The position numbers and the translations under genes are program-made. Below are positions 43,724-53,405 of a DNA stretch of 64,000 nt, one piece after another (positions within the stretch are counted from its first letter, which is position 1; each line of letters opens with the position of its first letter). A model generated the notes under the pieces. The model had not been told where the DNA came from. It did not search any database and saw nothing but the letters and a program-made list of their open reading frames with translations. This stretch comes from Nostoc spongiaeforme FACHB-130 (GTDB lineage Bacteria > Cyanobacteriota > Cyanobacteriia > Cyanobacteriales > Nostocaceae): contig NZ_JACJTB010000017.1 of assembly GCF_014698475.1 (NCBI RefSeq), positions 47,146-111,145 on the forward strand, given 5' to 3'.

Positions 43724-44755
43724 TTAGCCATGATAATAAGATGGTTCATAAATCCGCCCCCATTCAGGTTTGTAAGTCCGCAAAGCTTTCATATATTGGG
43801 CGCGTTCAAAGGCGCTAGGATTTGGGCAATTTTTCTGACTCATGCTACCTTGCAACTGTCGGACGGATTCATATTCGTGTTTTTCCATCCATTGGCGCAT
43901 TTCTTCCTCGATGCAACGGATGTGATTAATGCCTTGACGCAGCAGTACAGAACACAACATAGTAATATTTGCGCCAACCATGAGCATTTTTAAGACATCG
44001 TGAGCGTTATGAATACCACTAGTTGCAGCTAAGTTGGCATTGATGCGATCGTAAAGAATAGCAATCCAACGCAGAGGTAAGCGGATATCTTGGGGAGTGC
44101 TTAACAATACGTTTGGTTCCACTTCCAAGGTTTCGAGGTTGATATCTGGTTGATAAAACCGATTGAACAACACTAAAGCATCAGCCCCAGCATGATCTAA
44201 ACGCTGGGCGAAATTGGCCATATTGGTAAAATAGGGACTCAGCTTGACTGCAATGGGAATATTCACAGAGGCTTTGACATTCTGCACCATATTGACGTAA
44301 CTTTGCTCGATATCTTCTCCTGGAAGTTCCGTGTCAGTTTGGACGTAGTAAGTATTTAATTCTAGTGCTGAAATACCTGCCTGTTCTAAAAGCCTAGCGT
44401 AGTCAGTCCAGCCATCTAAAGAAGAACCATTCAAGCTGCCAATAATGGGGATATCGACTTTTTCTTTGGCTTTGTGAATTAGTTCTAAATACTCGTCTGG
44501 GCCGATGCGAAATCTTTCTGGTTCAGGAAAATAAGTGAGAGATTCAGCAAAACTTTCTGTCCCATAAGTTAAGTGATGATGCAGTTCGTAGCTTTCTAAG
44601 CTTAACTGTTCTTCAAACAGTGAGTGCATCACTACAGCACCAGCACCAGCATCTTCCATCCGTTGAATGTTATCAATATTTTCCGTTAATGGAGATGATG
44701 AGGGGACAAGGGGCGATCGCAATTTCATCCCCAGATAATTTGTAGTTAAATCCAT
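43724..44755 (-). CDS. dihydroorotate-dehydrogenase-like FMN protein
   Basis: A 343-residue TIM-barrel protein similar to class 1 DHOD: NYLGMKLRSPLVPSSSPLTENID at the start, IPIIGSLNGSSLDGWTDYARLLEQAGISALELN, VNIPIAVKLSPYF, and LAATSGIHNAHDVLKMLMVGANITMLCSVLL for the FMN phosphate. The standard DHOD catalytic Cys/Ser loop is not evident, and the C-terminal RQLQGSMSQKNCPNPSAFERAQYM is special to this cyanobacterial group, which commonly neighbours pyruvate:ferredoxin oxidoreductase genes. The true substrate is unknown. It lies 21 bases downstream of the P-type ATPase gene. Confidence 0.85.
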   Translation of the reverse strand: MDLTTNYLGMKLRSPLVPSSSPLTENIDNIQRMEDAGAGAVVMHSLFEEQLSLESYELHHHLTYGTESFAESLTYFPEPERFRIGPDEYLELIHKAKEKVDIPIIGSLNGSSLDGWTDYARLLEQAGISALELNTYYVQTDTELPGEDIEQSYVNMVQNVKASVNIPIAVKLSPYFTNMANFAQRLDHAGADALVLFNRFYQPDINLETLEVEPNVLLSTPQDIRLPLRWIAILYDRINANLAATSGIHNAHDVLKMLMVGANITMLCSVLLRQGINHIRCIEEEMRQWMEKHEYESVRQLQGSMSQKNCPNPSAFERAQYMKALRTYKPEWGRIYEPSYYHG

Positions 44756-44776
44756 AATTATTCTCCTTTAAAGTTA

Positions 44777-47362
44777 TTAAATAGAAGCTCGTTTGTTTCT
44801 GTATAAAATCTTCATTTGCTCAAACCACAAAATACTCATAATTCCGGCTGTGAAACAGATGGCTAAATCAATCGGGTGCAGTATAGAAAAGCGGAAAAGA
44901 TGACGCAATAAAGGTAAGTAAAGTACAAAAGCTAGGAAAACTAACGCCCCTCCTAACACCCACCATAAAACTACGTTTTGTGATGGTTCTGGAGATACAC
45001 GGCGGGAACGGGAACGCAACATTTCCCAAATTGTGCGTGACCAAGAACGATTAGTTAATATCAGACTGAGGTTAGCAATAATTAGAGTTGTAAAGGTGAG
45101 GGCGCGTGCATCTAGTTCTCCTTGACCGCGACATAATGCAGTTGCAAAAACTATTAACAACACTAGTAAAATTCCTACACCTTGCAGCACAGCCAAACCC
45201 AAAGTTCTCTGACTGAATAATGGCTCTTTTGGGTTGCGGGGTGGACGGCGCATGATATTAATTTCGGGTGGTTCTGCCTCAAATACTACTGAACAAGCCG
45301 GGTCAATAATTAAGTGCAGAAAGGCGATGTGAATCGGTAATAATACTAGTGGCCACTTGAATAACACCGGAATCAACGACATTCCCGCAATAGGTACGTG
45401 AACGGCTAAGGTATAAGCCATTGCTTTTTTGAGGTTGTCGAAGATGCGGCGACCTAATTTAACAGCCTCAACAATAGAAGAAAAATCATCATCCAGTAAT
45501 ACCAAGTCGGCGGCTTCACGGGCTACATCAGTTCCCCTTCCCCCCATTGCTATACCGATGTGGGCTGATTTTAGTGCGGGGGCATCATTCACACCATCTC
45601 CTGTCATAGCAACAATTTCACCATTATTTTTCAGGGCGTTGACTAGACGTAGCTTCTGTTCCGGTACAACACGCGCAAAAATATTGACAGTCTTGATGCG
45701 GCGCGATAATTCGCTATCATCCATCTGTTCTAGTTCTGACCCGGTAATTACTTGATTGGATGGTTCTAAACTGATTTGACGGGCAATATTTTGGGCAGTA
45801 CCAGGATAGTCACCAGTAATCATGACTACTTGAATACCTGCGGTGTAACATTCCTGGATAGCAGCTTTGACAGTGGGGCGAACTGGGTCAGCTAATCCCA
45901 CCAATCCCAAAAACTCAAAATTAAAGTCGTGTTGTTCACCAGGCAAGGCAGTATGTTGAAAGTAAGCTTTGGCTACACCTAAGATACGTAAGCCTGCATT
46001 TGCCATTTGAGTGATTTTTTGAGCTAGTTGCTGCATTTGGGTGGAATCGAAATGGCATAAATCTGCGATCGCTTCTGGTGCGCCTTTGGCGGCAATAATG
46101 TAATCTGCACCTGTTGGTGATTGCCAAACATGGGACATGGCCAGCAAATGCGGCGATAGGGGATATTCGTGGATTAAGTTCCAGTCATTGTGCAGATGTT
46201 CGGTATTAGCTAAGTAATCATTTCCCAAGTTTTTGAAAGCTTTTTCCATCGGGTCAAAGGGGTCTTTTTGACTGGCGAGGATGCTGAACTCTACCAGTTG
46301 ATGAAAGGTTTCTGGTAGTGGTTCTCGTTCATGTTGGTTCAGGTGATAAACCTCGCCTTGGGCAAACATCTGATTGACAGACATTTGATTAAAGGTGAGT
46401 GTCCCGGTTTTATCAACACACAGTACCGTTGCCGAACCGAGGGTTTCTACAGCAGGCATTCGTCTTGCTAAAACCCGTTTTTGGGAAATTCGCCATGCAC
46501 CCAAGGCTAGAAAGATAGTTACGACAACGGGAAATTCATTGGGCAGAATCGCCATTGCTAAAGCTAAACCCGCCAAAAACCCGTTTAGCCAATTGCCTCT
46601 AGTCAGACCGTAGATAACTATAATCGCCACACAAATTGCGATCGCTACAATTGCCAATTTTTTTACCAGTTGTCCCGTTTCTTTTTGTAATAAGGTTTCT
46701 TCTGGTGTGACTGTTTGCAAAGCTTTACCAATTTTGCCGATTTCTGTATGAATACCAGTGGAGGTAACTTCAGCTACACCTTGCCCTGCAACTATCAAGG
46801 TTCCAGAGTAGACAAAAGGCAAATCATCACCACCAGGACGTTGTATAAAAGTATTGCCATGTTGGACAACTTTGCGGACTGGAACAGATTCACCTGTAAG
46901 GAGAGATTCATCAACTGTGAAGTGAGTGCAAGATAACAGGGTGGCATCAGCCGGGACGCGATCGCCTTCAGCTAAAATAATCATGTCTCCGCGCACAACT
47001 TCTCGCCCTGCAATGCGTTTTTGTTGACCGTCTCGAATTACCGAAGCACGCGGACTAGATAAATCTCGCAATGCTTCTAAGGCGTGTTCTGTTTTCTGCT
47101 CTTGATAGAGAGTGATGCCCATGATAAAAAAGACAAAACCAAGCAAAATCAACGCATCTTGCAACTCGCCCAAAAAGATATAAATCGCGCCACAACCAAC
47201 GAGTAACAAAAAGATTGGTTCTTGTAATACCTCCGCCGCGATCGCTAAAATATTACGCTGTTTACTAGAAGGTAGTTCATTAAACCCTTCTCGCTTCAAC
47301 TTATAAGTTGCTTCCTGTTCTGAAAGCCCAGTGATAGTATCGAGATTGAGTTGATTCAGCAT
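44777..47362 (-). CDS. P-type cation-transporting ATPase
   Basis: An 861-residue pump when started at the ATG 47362 (MLNQLNLDTITGLSEQEA). The frame is open further upstream only because a GGCAAAA heptad run encodes LPFAFCL repeats. Motifs are LLTGESVPV (actuator), CVDKTGTLTFNQMS (phosphorylation Asp), MITGDYPGTAQ, AMTGDGVNDAPALKSA (hinge) and ten membrane helices. Helix 4 has ILPNEFPVVVTIFLALGAW with a PNEFP in place of the Ca-pump PEGLP, so the ion (Ca2+, K+, Mg2+ or other) is not assigned. It sits between nifJ and the DHOD-like gene. Confidence 0.92.
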   Translation of the reverse strand: MLNQLNLDTITGLSEQEATYKLKREGFNELPSSKQRNILAIAAEVLQEPIFLLLVGCGAIYIFLGELQDALILLGFVFFIMGITLYQEQKTEHALEALRDLSSPRASVIRDGQQKRIAGREVVRGDMIILAEGDRVPADATLLSCTHFTVDESLLTGESVPVRKVVQHGNTFIQRPGGDDLPFVYSGTLIVAGQGVAEVTSTGIHTEIGKIGKALQTVTPEETLLQKETGQLVKKLAIVAIAICVAIIVIYGLTRGNWLNGFLAGLALAMAILPNEFPVVVTIFLALGAWRISQKRVLARRMPAVETLGSATVLCVDKTGTLTFNQMSVNQMFAQGEVYHLNQHEREPLPETFHQLVEFSILASQKDPFDPMEKAFKNLGNDYLANTEHLHNDWNLIHEYPLSPHLLAMSHVWQSPTGADYIIAAKGAPEAIADLCHFDSTQMQQLAQKITQMANAGLRILGVAKAYFQHTALPGEQHDFNFEFLGLVGLADPVRPTVKAAIQECYTAGIQVVMITGDYPGTAQNIARQISLEPSNQVITGSELEQMDDSELSRRIKTVNIFARVVPEQKLRLVNALKNNGEIVAMTGDGVNDAPALKSAHIGIAMGGRGTDVAREAADLVLLDDDFSSIVEAVKLGRRIFDNLKKAMAYTLAVHVPIAGMSLIPVLFKWPLVLLPIHIAFLHLIIDPACSVVFEAEPPEINIMRRPPRNPKEPLFSQRTLGLAVLQGVGILLVLLIVFATALCRGQGELDARALTFTTLIIANLSLILTNRSWSRTIWEMLRSRSRRVSPEPSQNVVLWWVLGGALVFLAFVLYLPLLRHLFRFSILHPIDLAICFTAGIMSILWFEQMKILYRNKRASI

Positions 47363-47407
47363 ACATATCTCTCTTAGTGGTCTATCAACAGAAGACAGGA
47401 GGTAGAA

Positions 47408-47463
47408 GGCAAAAGGCAAAAGGCAAAAGGCAAAAGGCAAAAGGCAAAAGGCAAAAGGCAAAA
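47408..47463 (-). repeat. GGCAAAA heptad run, eight units
   Basis: Eight perfect 7-base units lie between nifJ and the P-type ATPase start. Translation gives spurious [12 protein letters not shown] repeats. The number of units is likely variable between strains. Confidence 0.95.
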
Positions 47464-47498
47464 GGTTAAAAGATGAACGAACTTTCATATTTCAGACT

Positions 47499-50400
47499 TC
47501 ACACTTCAGACTTTTTTGCTAAATATTGATAGGTTTGCCATCGAGTATTGACATCGGCTTGCGCTTCTTGGAGTAACTGCTTTGCTGCTGCGGGGTTAAT
47601 TTTGGTCAGCATTTTGAAGCGGTTTTCGAGATACATCGATTCTTCTATCGAGAGTTTTGGTGTACGCGAATCAAGTTGTAGGGGATTTTCGCCGAGGTTG
47701 CGGAGTTCGGGGTTATAGCGATACAGTAGCCATCGGCCTGAATCTACTGCGGCTTTTTGATTTTGCATACCTCGACTCAAATCTATGCCGTGGGCAATGC
47801 AATGACTGTAGGCGATAATCAACGATGTTCCAGGATAAGCCTCGGCTTCTAAAAAGGCTTTGAGTGTATGTTCATCTCTCGCACCCATCGCTACACTCGC
47901 AACGTAGACATTACCGTAAGTCATGGCAATTAAACCTAAGTCTTTTTTAGGTGCAGCTTTACCGCCAGCCGCAAATTTGGCGACGGCGGCTTTGGGGGTG
48001 GATTTGGACATCTGCCCACCTGTGTTGGAATACACTTCGGTATCCAGCACTAAAATATTCACATTCCGACCACTGGCGAAGACGTGATCTAGTCCGCCAA
48101 AGCCGATGTCATACGCCCAACCATCACCACCAATCATCCAAACGCTCTTTTTCACGAGGTAGTCAGCAATACTCAGCAGTTCCTTGGCTTTGGGATGATT
48201 AATAATTTCTAGCTTTTGTTTGAGGATAGCAATGCGATCGCGTTGTTCGCAAATATCAGCTTCATCTTTCTGCACCGCATTCAGAATACTATTTGCAAGT
48301 TCCTCTCCTACCACTGGCGCGAGTAAAGTTAGCAATTCGGCGGCGAATTGGGCTTGTTTATCAATAGAGATGCGAAAACCCAATCCAAATTCGGCGTTAT
48401 CTTCAAATAAACTGTTAGACCAAGCGGGGCCACGTCCTGCGGCGTTTTGTGTCCACGGTGTGGTGGGTAAGTTACCGCCATAAATTGAAGAACAACCAGT
48501 GGCGTTAGCAACAATCATGCGATCGCCAAACAACTGTGTTGCTAATTTAATATAGGGAGTTTCCCCGCAACCGCCGCAAGCACCAGAAAATTCAAATAGC
48601 GGTTCTTGCATTTGCTGTTGGTTAATATGATTTAGCTTCAAGTTGCGTCTATCAGGGTTAGGAAGATTCAAGAAGAAATCCCAATTTTGCCGTTCAGCTT
48701 CTCGCAATGGGGGTTGTGGTTCCATATTGATGGCTTTTTTGCGCGTTTCGCTTTTATTCTTCGCCGGACACACATCAACACAAATACCGCACCCTGTACA
48801 ATCTTCAGCCGCTACTTGGATAGTGTATTTCAAACCGTGCCAATCATGGTCTTTTGCATTGGTACTCTTAAAAGTTGGCGGTGCATTTTCTAGTTCTTGG
48901 GGTTCGTAAACCTTGCTGCGGATAACGCTGTGGGGACATACCATTACACATTTGCCACACTGTACGCAGACATCCGTGTCCCATACAGGAATTTCTTGGG
49001 TGATGTTGCGTTTTTCCCATTTCGCTGTTCCAGTGGGATAAGTTCCATCCACAGGTAACGCACTCACAGGTAAATCATCACCACATTTAGCAATCATTTT
49101 ACCCAACACTTCCCGCACAAAAGCTGGTGCAGTATCGGGTACAGGTGGGCACAGTTCGATGTAACTATCTACACCTTTGGGAACTGGGACTTCGTGGAGA
49201 TTATCTAAGGTGCGGTCTACGGCGTTGAGGTTCATTTGCACAATTTCATTGCCCTTTTTGCCGTAGGATTTAGTGATAGATTGCTTGATTTGGGCGATCG
49301 CTTCTTCCCGTGGCAATACACCAGACAATGCAAAAAAGCATACTTGCATTACCGTATTTATTCTGCCACCCATCCCGGCTTCGCGGGCAACTTTATAAGC
49401 GTTAATTACATAAAATTTGAGTTGTTTCTCGATAATTTGTGTTTGGACTAATCTCGGTAATTTCTGCCAAACATCCTCTAAGCTATAAGGACTATTTAAT
49501 AAGAAAGTTCCACCAGGGATAATATGCGCCAACATATCAAACTGTTCTAAAAATCCCCATTGGTGACAGGCGACAAAGTTGGCTTGGCTAATTAAATAAG
49601 TAGAGTGGATAGGTTGAGAACCGAAGCGGAGATGGGAAACCGTCACCGAACCAGATTTTTTCGAGTCGTAGACAAAATAACCTTGGGCGTAATTATCAGT
49701 TTCCTCGCCAATAATTTTAATGGAGTTTTTATTTGCACCCACAGTTCCATCGGAACCCAAGCCGTAAAAAATCGCGCGGACTATATTATCTGGTTCGATG
49801 TGAAATTCTGGGTCATAATCTAAGCTGGTATGGGTGACATCATCGTTAATCCCAATGGTGAAATGATTTTTGGGTGTAGTCTGTGCCAAATTATCAAACA
49901 CCGCTTTAATCATCGCTGGTGTAAATTCTTTGGAAGATAAACCATATCTTCCGCCAACAACTTTGGGAGTGCTGAGTAGGTGTTCAGTTATGGCTGTAAT
50001 GACATCTAAATATAATGGTTCACCGGATGCGCCGGGTTCTTTAGTTCTGTCTAATACGGCGATAGTGCGAGTAGTGGCGGGTAAAGCATCAACAAATCTT
50101 TGACTATCAAAGGGACGATACAACCGCACTTTGACTACACCAACTTTTTCACCACGGGCGTTGAGATAATCTACGGTTTCTTGGACGGCTTCGCAACCAG
50201 AACCCATGATAACAATGATTCTTTCGGCGGTGCGATCGCCATAATATTCAAATAATTGATATTGTCGCCCTGTCATTTGGGCGAACTCATCCATAATTTT
50301 TTGGGTGATTTCAGAACAAGCATCATAGTAAGAATTAACTGTTTCTCTGGCTTGAAAATAAACATCAGGGTTTTGGGCTGTACCCCGTAACACTGGTTTA

Positions 50401-51035
50401 TCGGGAGTTAAGGCGCGGGAACGATGAGCAAATACTAATTCATTGGGTATAAAAGCGCGTAAATCTTCTTCATCTAAAAGTTCTAATTTATCAACTTCGT
50501 GGGATGTACGAAAACCATCAAAGAAATGTAAAAAAGGAAGGCGAGATTCTAAACTTGCTCTGGTAGAAATTAAAGCAAAATCATGAGCTTCTTGCACAGA
50601 GGCGGCGCACAACATAGCAAAACCAGTACCACGACAAGCCATGACATCACTATGATCGCCAAAAATCGATAGACCTTGGGCAGCGAGCGATCGCGCCGCA
50701 ATATGAAATACTGTAGGTGTGAGTTCTCCCGCTATTTTGTACATATTCGGGATCATCAACAATAATCCCTGAGATGCGGTGAATGTGGTTGTTAAAGAAC
50801 CTGTTTGTAAAGCACCATGCACTGCACCTGCTACGCCGCCTTCACTCTGCATCTGCACTACTGTTGGTACAGTTCCCCAAATATTGGGTTTACTTTCACT
50901 CGCCCAAGCATCCGCCCATTCAGCCATCGGTGATGAAGGCGTAATGGGATAAATTGCGATAACTTCGTTCAATTTATAGACAACTTGGGCAACAGCTTCG
51001 TTACCATCAATGGTTGCAAAGGTTCTGTTGTTCAT
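47499..51035 (-). CDS. nifJ: pyruvate:ferredoxin (flavodoxin) oxidoreductase
   Basis: A 1178-residue single-chain PFOR starting at the ATG 51035 (MNNRTFATIDGNEAVAQ), which has GGAG a few bases upstream. Further upstream codons are non-coding. Domains in order: the pyruvate-binding alpha domain (YPITPSSPMAEWADAW), the gamma domain, two ferredoxin clusters (CVQCGKCVMVCP and CTGCGICVDVCP), a proximal cluster Cys in GACGGCGE, and the TPP-binding beta domain (GGDGWAYDIGFGGLDHV, NTGGQMSKSTPKAAVAK). It oxidises pyruvate to acetyl-CoA and reduces ferredoxin or flavodoxin in fermentation, mixotrophy or nitrogen fixation. It heads the run that includes pfkA. Confidence 0.97.
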   Translation of the reverse strand: MNNRTFATIDGNEAVAQVVYKLNEVIAIYPITPSSPMAEWADAWASESKPNIWGTVPTVVQMQSEGGVAGAVHGALQTGSLTTTFTASQGLLLMIPNMYKIAGELTPTVFHIAARSLAAQGLSIFGDHSDVMACRGTGFAMLCAASVQEAHDFALISTRASLESRLPFLHFFDGFRTSHEVDKLELLDEEDLRAFIPNELVFAHRSRALTPDKPVLRGTAQNPDVYFQARETVNSYYDACSEITQKIMDEFAQMTGRQYQLFEYYGDRTAERIIVIMGSGCEAVQETVDYLNARGEKVGVVKVRLYRPFDSQRFVDALPATTRTIAVLDRTKEPGASGEPLYLDVITAITEHLLSTPKVVGGRYGLSSKEFTPAMIKAVFDNLAQTTPKNHFTIGINDDVTHTSLDYDPEFHIEPDNIVRAIFYGLGSDGTVGANKNSIKIIGEETDNYAQGYFVYDSKKSGSVTVSHLRFGSQPIHSTYLISQANFVACHQWGFLEQFDMLAHIIPGGTFLLNSPYSLEDVWQKLPRLVQTQIIEKQLKFYVINAYKVAREAGMGGRINTVMQVCFFALSGVLPREEAIAQIKQSITKSYGKKGNEIVQMNLNAVDRTLDNLHEVPVPKGVDSYIELCPPVPDTAPAFVREVLGKMIAKCGDDLPVSALPVDGTYPTGTAKWEKRNITQEIPVWDTDVCVQCGKCVMVCPHSVIRSKVYEPQELENAPPTFKSTNAKDHDWHGLKYTIQVAAEDCTGCGICVDVCPAKNKSETRKKAINMEPQPPLREAERQNWDFFLNLPNPDRRNLKLNHINQQQMQEPLFEFSGACGGCGETPYIKLATQLFGDRMIVANATGCSSIYGGNLPTTPWTQNAAGRGPAWSNSLFEDNAEFGLGFRISIDKQAQFAAELLTLLAPVVGEELANSILNAVQKDEADICEQRDRIAILKQKLEIINHPKAKELLSIADYLVKKSVWMIGGDGWAYDIGFGGLDHVFASGRNVNILVLDTEVYSNTGGQMSKSTPKAAVAKFAAGGKAAPKKDLGLIAMTYGNVYVASVAMGARDEHTLKAFLEAEAYPGTSLIIAYSHCIAHGIDLSRGMQNQKAAVDSGRWLLYRYNPELRNLGENPLQLDSRTPKLSIEESMYLENRFKMLTKINPAAAKQLLQEAQADVNTRWQTYQYLAKKSEV

Positions 51036-51380
51036 TTTGCTCCGTTCCCCTGAGTTGAGAAGAGAGGCTAGTACCGCTACACGGAAGTCAAAAGTCAAAA
51101 ATTAGAAGGCATATATCACAAGCTTTTCACTACCGTGAAATGAACAGACCATAAGAAATTGCTACAAGGCTTGTGGTATTGTTATTATTTCTTTTTCCTT
51201 TTGCCTTTTTACTTTTGCCTTTTTGTACTAGCTTCTCTTTCGTCAAGACTTTGCTGTTTCTAACTCAAAATTAGAGTAAAAACTTGAGGAACTTGTGAGG
51301 AAAATATACAAGGGTGTATTCGTAGCAGAAACTACTTTTAAAAGATTCATCAAGGTAATCTATCAAAAATATAGTCTGCA
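51036..51380. other. intergenic region upstream of nifJ with CTAGTAC repeat
   Basis: About 345 bases between nifJ and the EF-hand gene, both on the minus strand. Half of it is the repeat at 51066-51231, which begins only 31 bases upstream of the nifJ ATG, so the nifJ promoter must lie inside or beyond the element. Confidence 0.55.
51066..51231. mobile_element. MITE-like repeat, CTAGTAC family, copy C (166 bp, composite)
   Basis: Ends are CTAGTAC (51066-51072) and GTACTAG (51225-51231). The left half (CCGCTACACGGAAGTC, ATATCACAAGCTTTTCAC) matches the reverse complement of copy A. The right half (AACAGACCATAAGAAATTGC, CTTGTGGTATTGTTATT, TTCTTTTTCCTTTTGCC) matches copies B and D. It therefore looks like a full-length or recombinant form from which the shorter copies derive. 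Confidence 0.75.
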
Positions 51381-51917
51381 TTACTCCACAGAACCCCAAA
51401 ACCAGTTGCCTACAGCACCAGGTTCCTTTTCAGTGAGAAATTGTCTCTTAGCACAAACAAACTCTTCTTTAGAGAGAATACCGTCCTGGTCGATATCCAG
51501 CTTGGAGAATACGAAAGCTGATTTTTCAGCATCTAGGTCAAACACACTGAAGAAAAGTCGATGTTCTGGTTGTGATATGTGACCATCACTATCTAAATCA
51601 ACAATGTCAAACAAAGTCTCTATTACAGGGTCATTGTAATCTGGATTTGAAACCGCTTGCTCTATGCCCTGACAAAATTCTTCAGCACTGACCTTACCAT
51701 CTCCATCCAAATCCGCTTTCGACCAAAATTTCTCCCAAATATCAAGCCACTTCAACAACAAATCCTTATGAATCTCTGAACCAAGCTCTGCACTAAGGAT
51801 CTTGGTAAACCTTTCAGCAAAAATTTCAGCATCTTCTTTGCCAATGAAGCCTGAATTATTGGCATCTAGACATTGAAAGTGATGTAGTAACTTTTTTCTA
51901 TGATATTCGCTTAACAA
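51381..51917 (-). CDS. EF-hand calcium-binding protein with four hands
   Basis: A 178-residue acidic protein with four EF-hand loops: DANNSGFIGKED near residue 18, DLDGDGKVSAEE near 74, DLDSDGHISQPE near 108 and DIDQDGILSKEE near 142. Loops 2-4 keep the canonical Ca2+ ligands at positions 1, 3, 5 and 12. Loop 1 has Asp at 12 in place of Glu and may bind Ca2+ weakly. The overall length and spacing resemble calerythrin/sarcoplasmic calcium-binding proteins. No signal peptide, so a cytosolic Ca2+ buffer or sensor is likely. It is divergent from the diguanylate-cyclase gene. Confidence 0.9.
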   Translation of the reverse strand: MLSEYHRKKLLHHFQCLDANNSGFIGKEDAEIFAERFTKILSAELGSEIHKDLLLKWLDIWEKFWSKADLDGDGKVSAEEFCQGIEQAVSNPDYNDPVIETLFDIVDLDSDGHISQPEHRLFFSVFDLDAEKSAFVFSKLDIDQDGILSKEEFVCAKRQFLTEKEPGAVGNWFWGSVE

Positions 51918-52253
51918 TGTTTTTTACCTTTGCTTACTATTTGCAATTATTTAGCATATAGATGCTCTCATGTCACGCCACTAATTAAGATTTACTTTAT
52001 AAATAGAATAAAAAATAAGAAATAGACATAAAGTCTTTTCAGTATTTTGGGAATAATTTAAGCATACTCAACTGTATTTCCAGATGTTCATCTCATGTCC
52101 GGGTAACCCGTTATGATTCTGTACATCTGTGCAGAATCCTTAAAATCCTTTCCCTTGAACCTCTCTCTACCCCTGGGGTCTGAATGATAAATCTTTCAGC
52201 AAACACAATATCACAAGACAAAGCATCCAGATACAACTTGTAGAACTCTGCTC
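51918..52253. other. intergenic region between EF-hand and GGDEF genes
   Basis: About 335 bases holding two divergent promoters. A short GATTCTG/CAGAATC inverted pair lies at 52114-52137. No ORF or repeat copy recognised. Confidence 0.45.
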
Positions 52254-53291
52254 ATGAAAAGTATAAGCTCACTTTCTCTTACCAAAAAATCTCCCGTCAT
52301 TCTCGTAGCTGATGATGATCCCGTCATCCGTATGACATTGCGACGAATTATGGAAAATGAAGGCTATCAAGTAGTTGAGGTTGCTAATGGTAAGCAATGT
52401 TTAGATGCTTATGAAACTGTGAAGCCAGATATCATTTTGCTAGATGCTGTCATGCCTATAATGGATGGGTTTACATGTTGTCAAGAGTTATTGCAAATTA
52501 ATAGAAATAGTTTAAAATCAGCAATGAACAAGTTTAATTCTGAGTTGGAAATACATGAATTGTTGATTTCTAAATTTTGGAAACATACACCAATATTGAT
52601 GATTACAAATTTAGATGATGAAGATTCTATCAATCGTGCTTTTGATGCAGGTGCAATCAACTTTATTACTAAACCAATTCAACTCACAGTCTTACGTCGG
52701 CAGTTGCGGCAATTACTCAAACAAGCACAAGTTTATAAACAATTAGAGGCAGCCAATCAGGCTTTGCAAGAACTAGCAAACGAAGACAGTTTAACTGGTT
52801 TGGCGAATCGTCGTCGCTTTGATGATTATCTCAATACTCAGTGGATTAATTTAGCCCAGCAAGGATTGCCTTTATCGCTAATTCTTTGTGACATTGACTT
52901 TTTCAAATTGTATAACGACCAATATGGTCATCCGATGGGGGACGTTTGTTTAAAAAAAGTTGGTAATGCCCTAAACTCTACAGTTCAAAAATATCAAGAT
53001 TTAGTGGCTCGTTATGGCGGAGAAGAATTTGCAGTGATTATGCCCAATACCCATGCGGCTGGTGCTGTCCATATTGCTCATTTAATTCAATCAGAAATCA
53101 GAAATTTACAAATTATTCATGATGGTTCTTTAGTGAGTCAGTACGTGACTTTGAGCTTAGGAGTAGCAACTGTAATTCCGACTTGGGATGCTTCACCTCT
53201 AGATTTAATTATGGATGCAGACAAGGTACTTTACCAAGCAAAAGAAGCCGGACGGAATCGAGTTTTTTCAAATATGAAAATGGTAGTCTAA
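52254..53291 (+). CDS. response regulator with diguanylate cyclase (GGDEF) output
   Basis: A 345-residue protein. Residues about 15-155 are a receiver domain with VADDDPVIRMTLRR, the phospho-acceptor Asp in ILLDAVMPIMDG and the Lys in NFITKPIQL. It carries an unusual insert of about 35 residues before the fourth strand (NRNSLKSAMNKFNSELEIHEL). After a helical linker, the GGDEF domain (about 180-340) has DSLTGLANRRRFDDYL, LCDIDFFKLYNDQYGHPMGD and the active RYGGEEFAVIMP. The inhibitory I-site RxxD is KYQD here, so feedback inhibition may be weak. It should make cyclic di-GMP when phosphorylated by an unlinked kinase. Confidence 0.93.
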   Translation: MKSISSLSLTKKSPVILVADDDPVIRMTLRRIMENEGYQVVEVANGKQCLDAYETVKPDIILLDAVMPIMDGFTCCQELLQINRNSLKSAMNKFNSELEIHELLISKFWKHTPILMITNLDDEDSINRAFDAGAINFITKPIQLTVLRRQLRQLLKQAQVYKQLEAANQALQELANEDSLTGLANRRRFDDYLNTQWINLAQQGLPLSLILCDIDFFKLYNDQYGHPMGDVCLKKVGNALNSTVQKYQDLVARYGGEEFAVIMPNTHAAGAVHIAHLIQSEIRNLQIIHDGSLVSQYVTLSLGVATVIPTWDASPLDLIMDADKVLYQAKEAGRNRVFSNMKMVV

Positions 53292-53405
53292 AATTTAAAT
53301 TTTCAATGCAATTGCAGAACAAAGCCGCATTCCAAAAAACTTTCCACCCTCTACCCTACAAGATACTGCACAATAAATGTAGTTCGTTGTGGTGACTACC
53401 AACAA

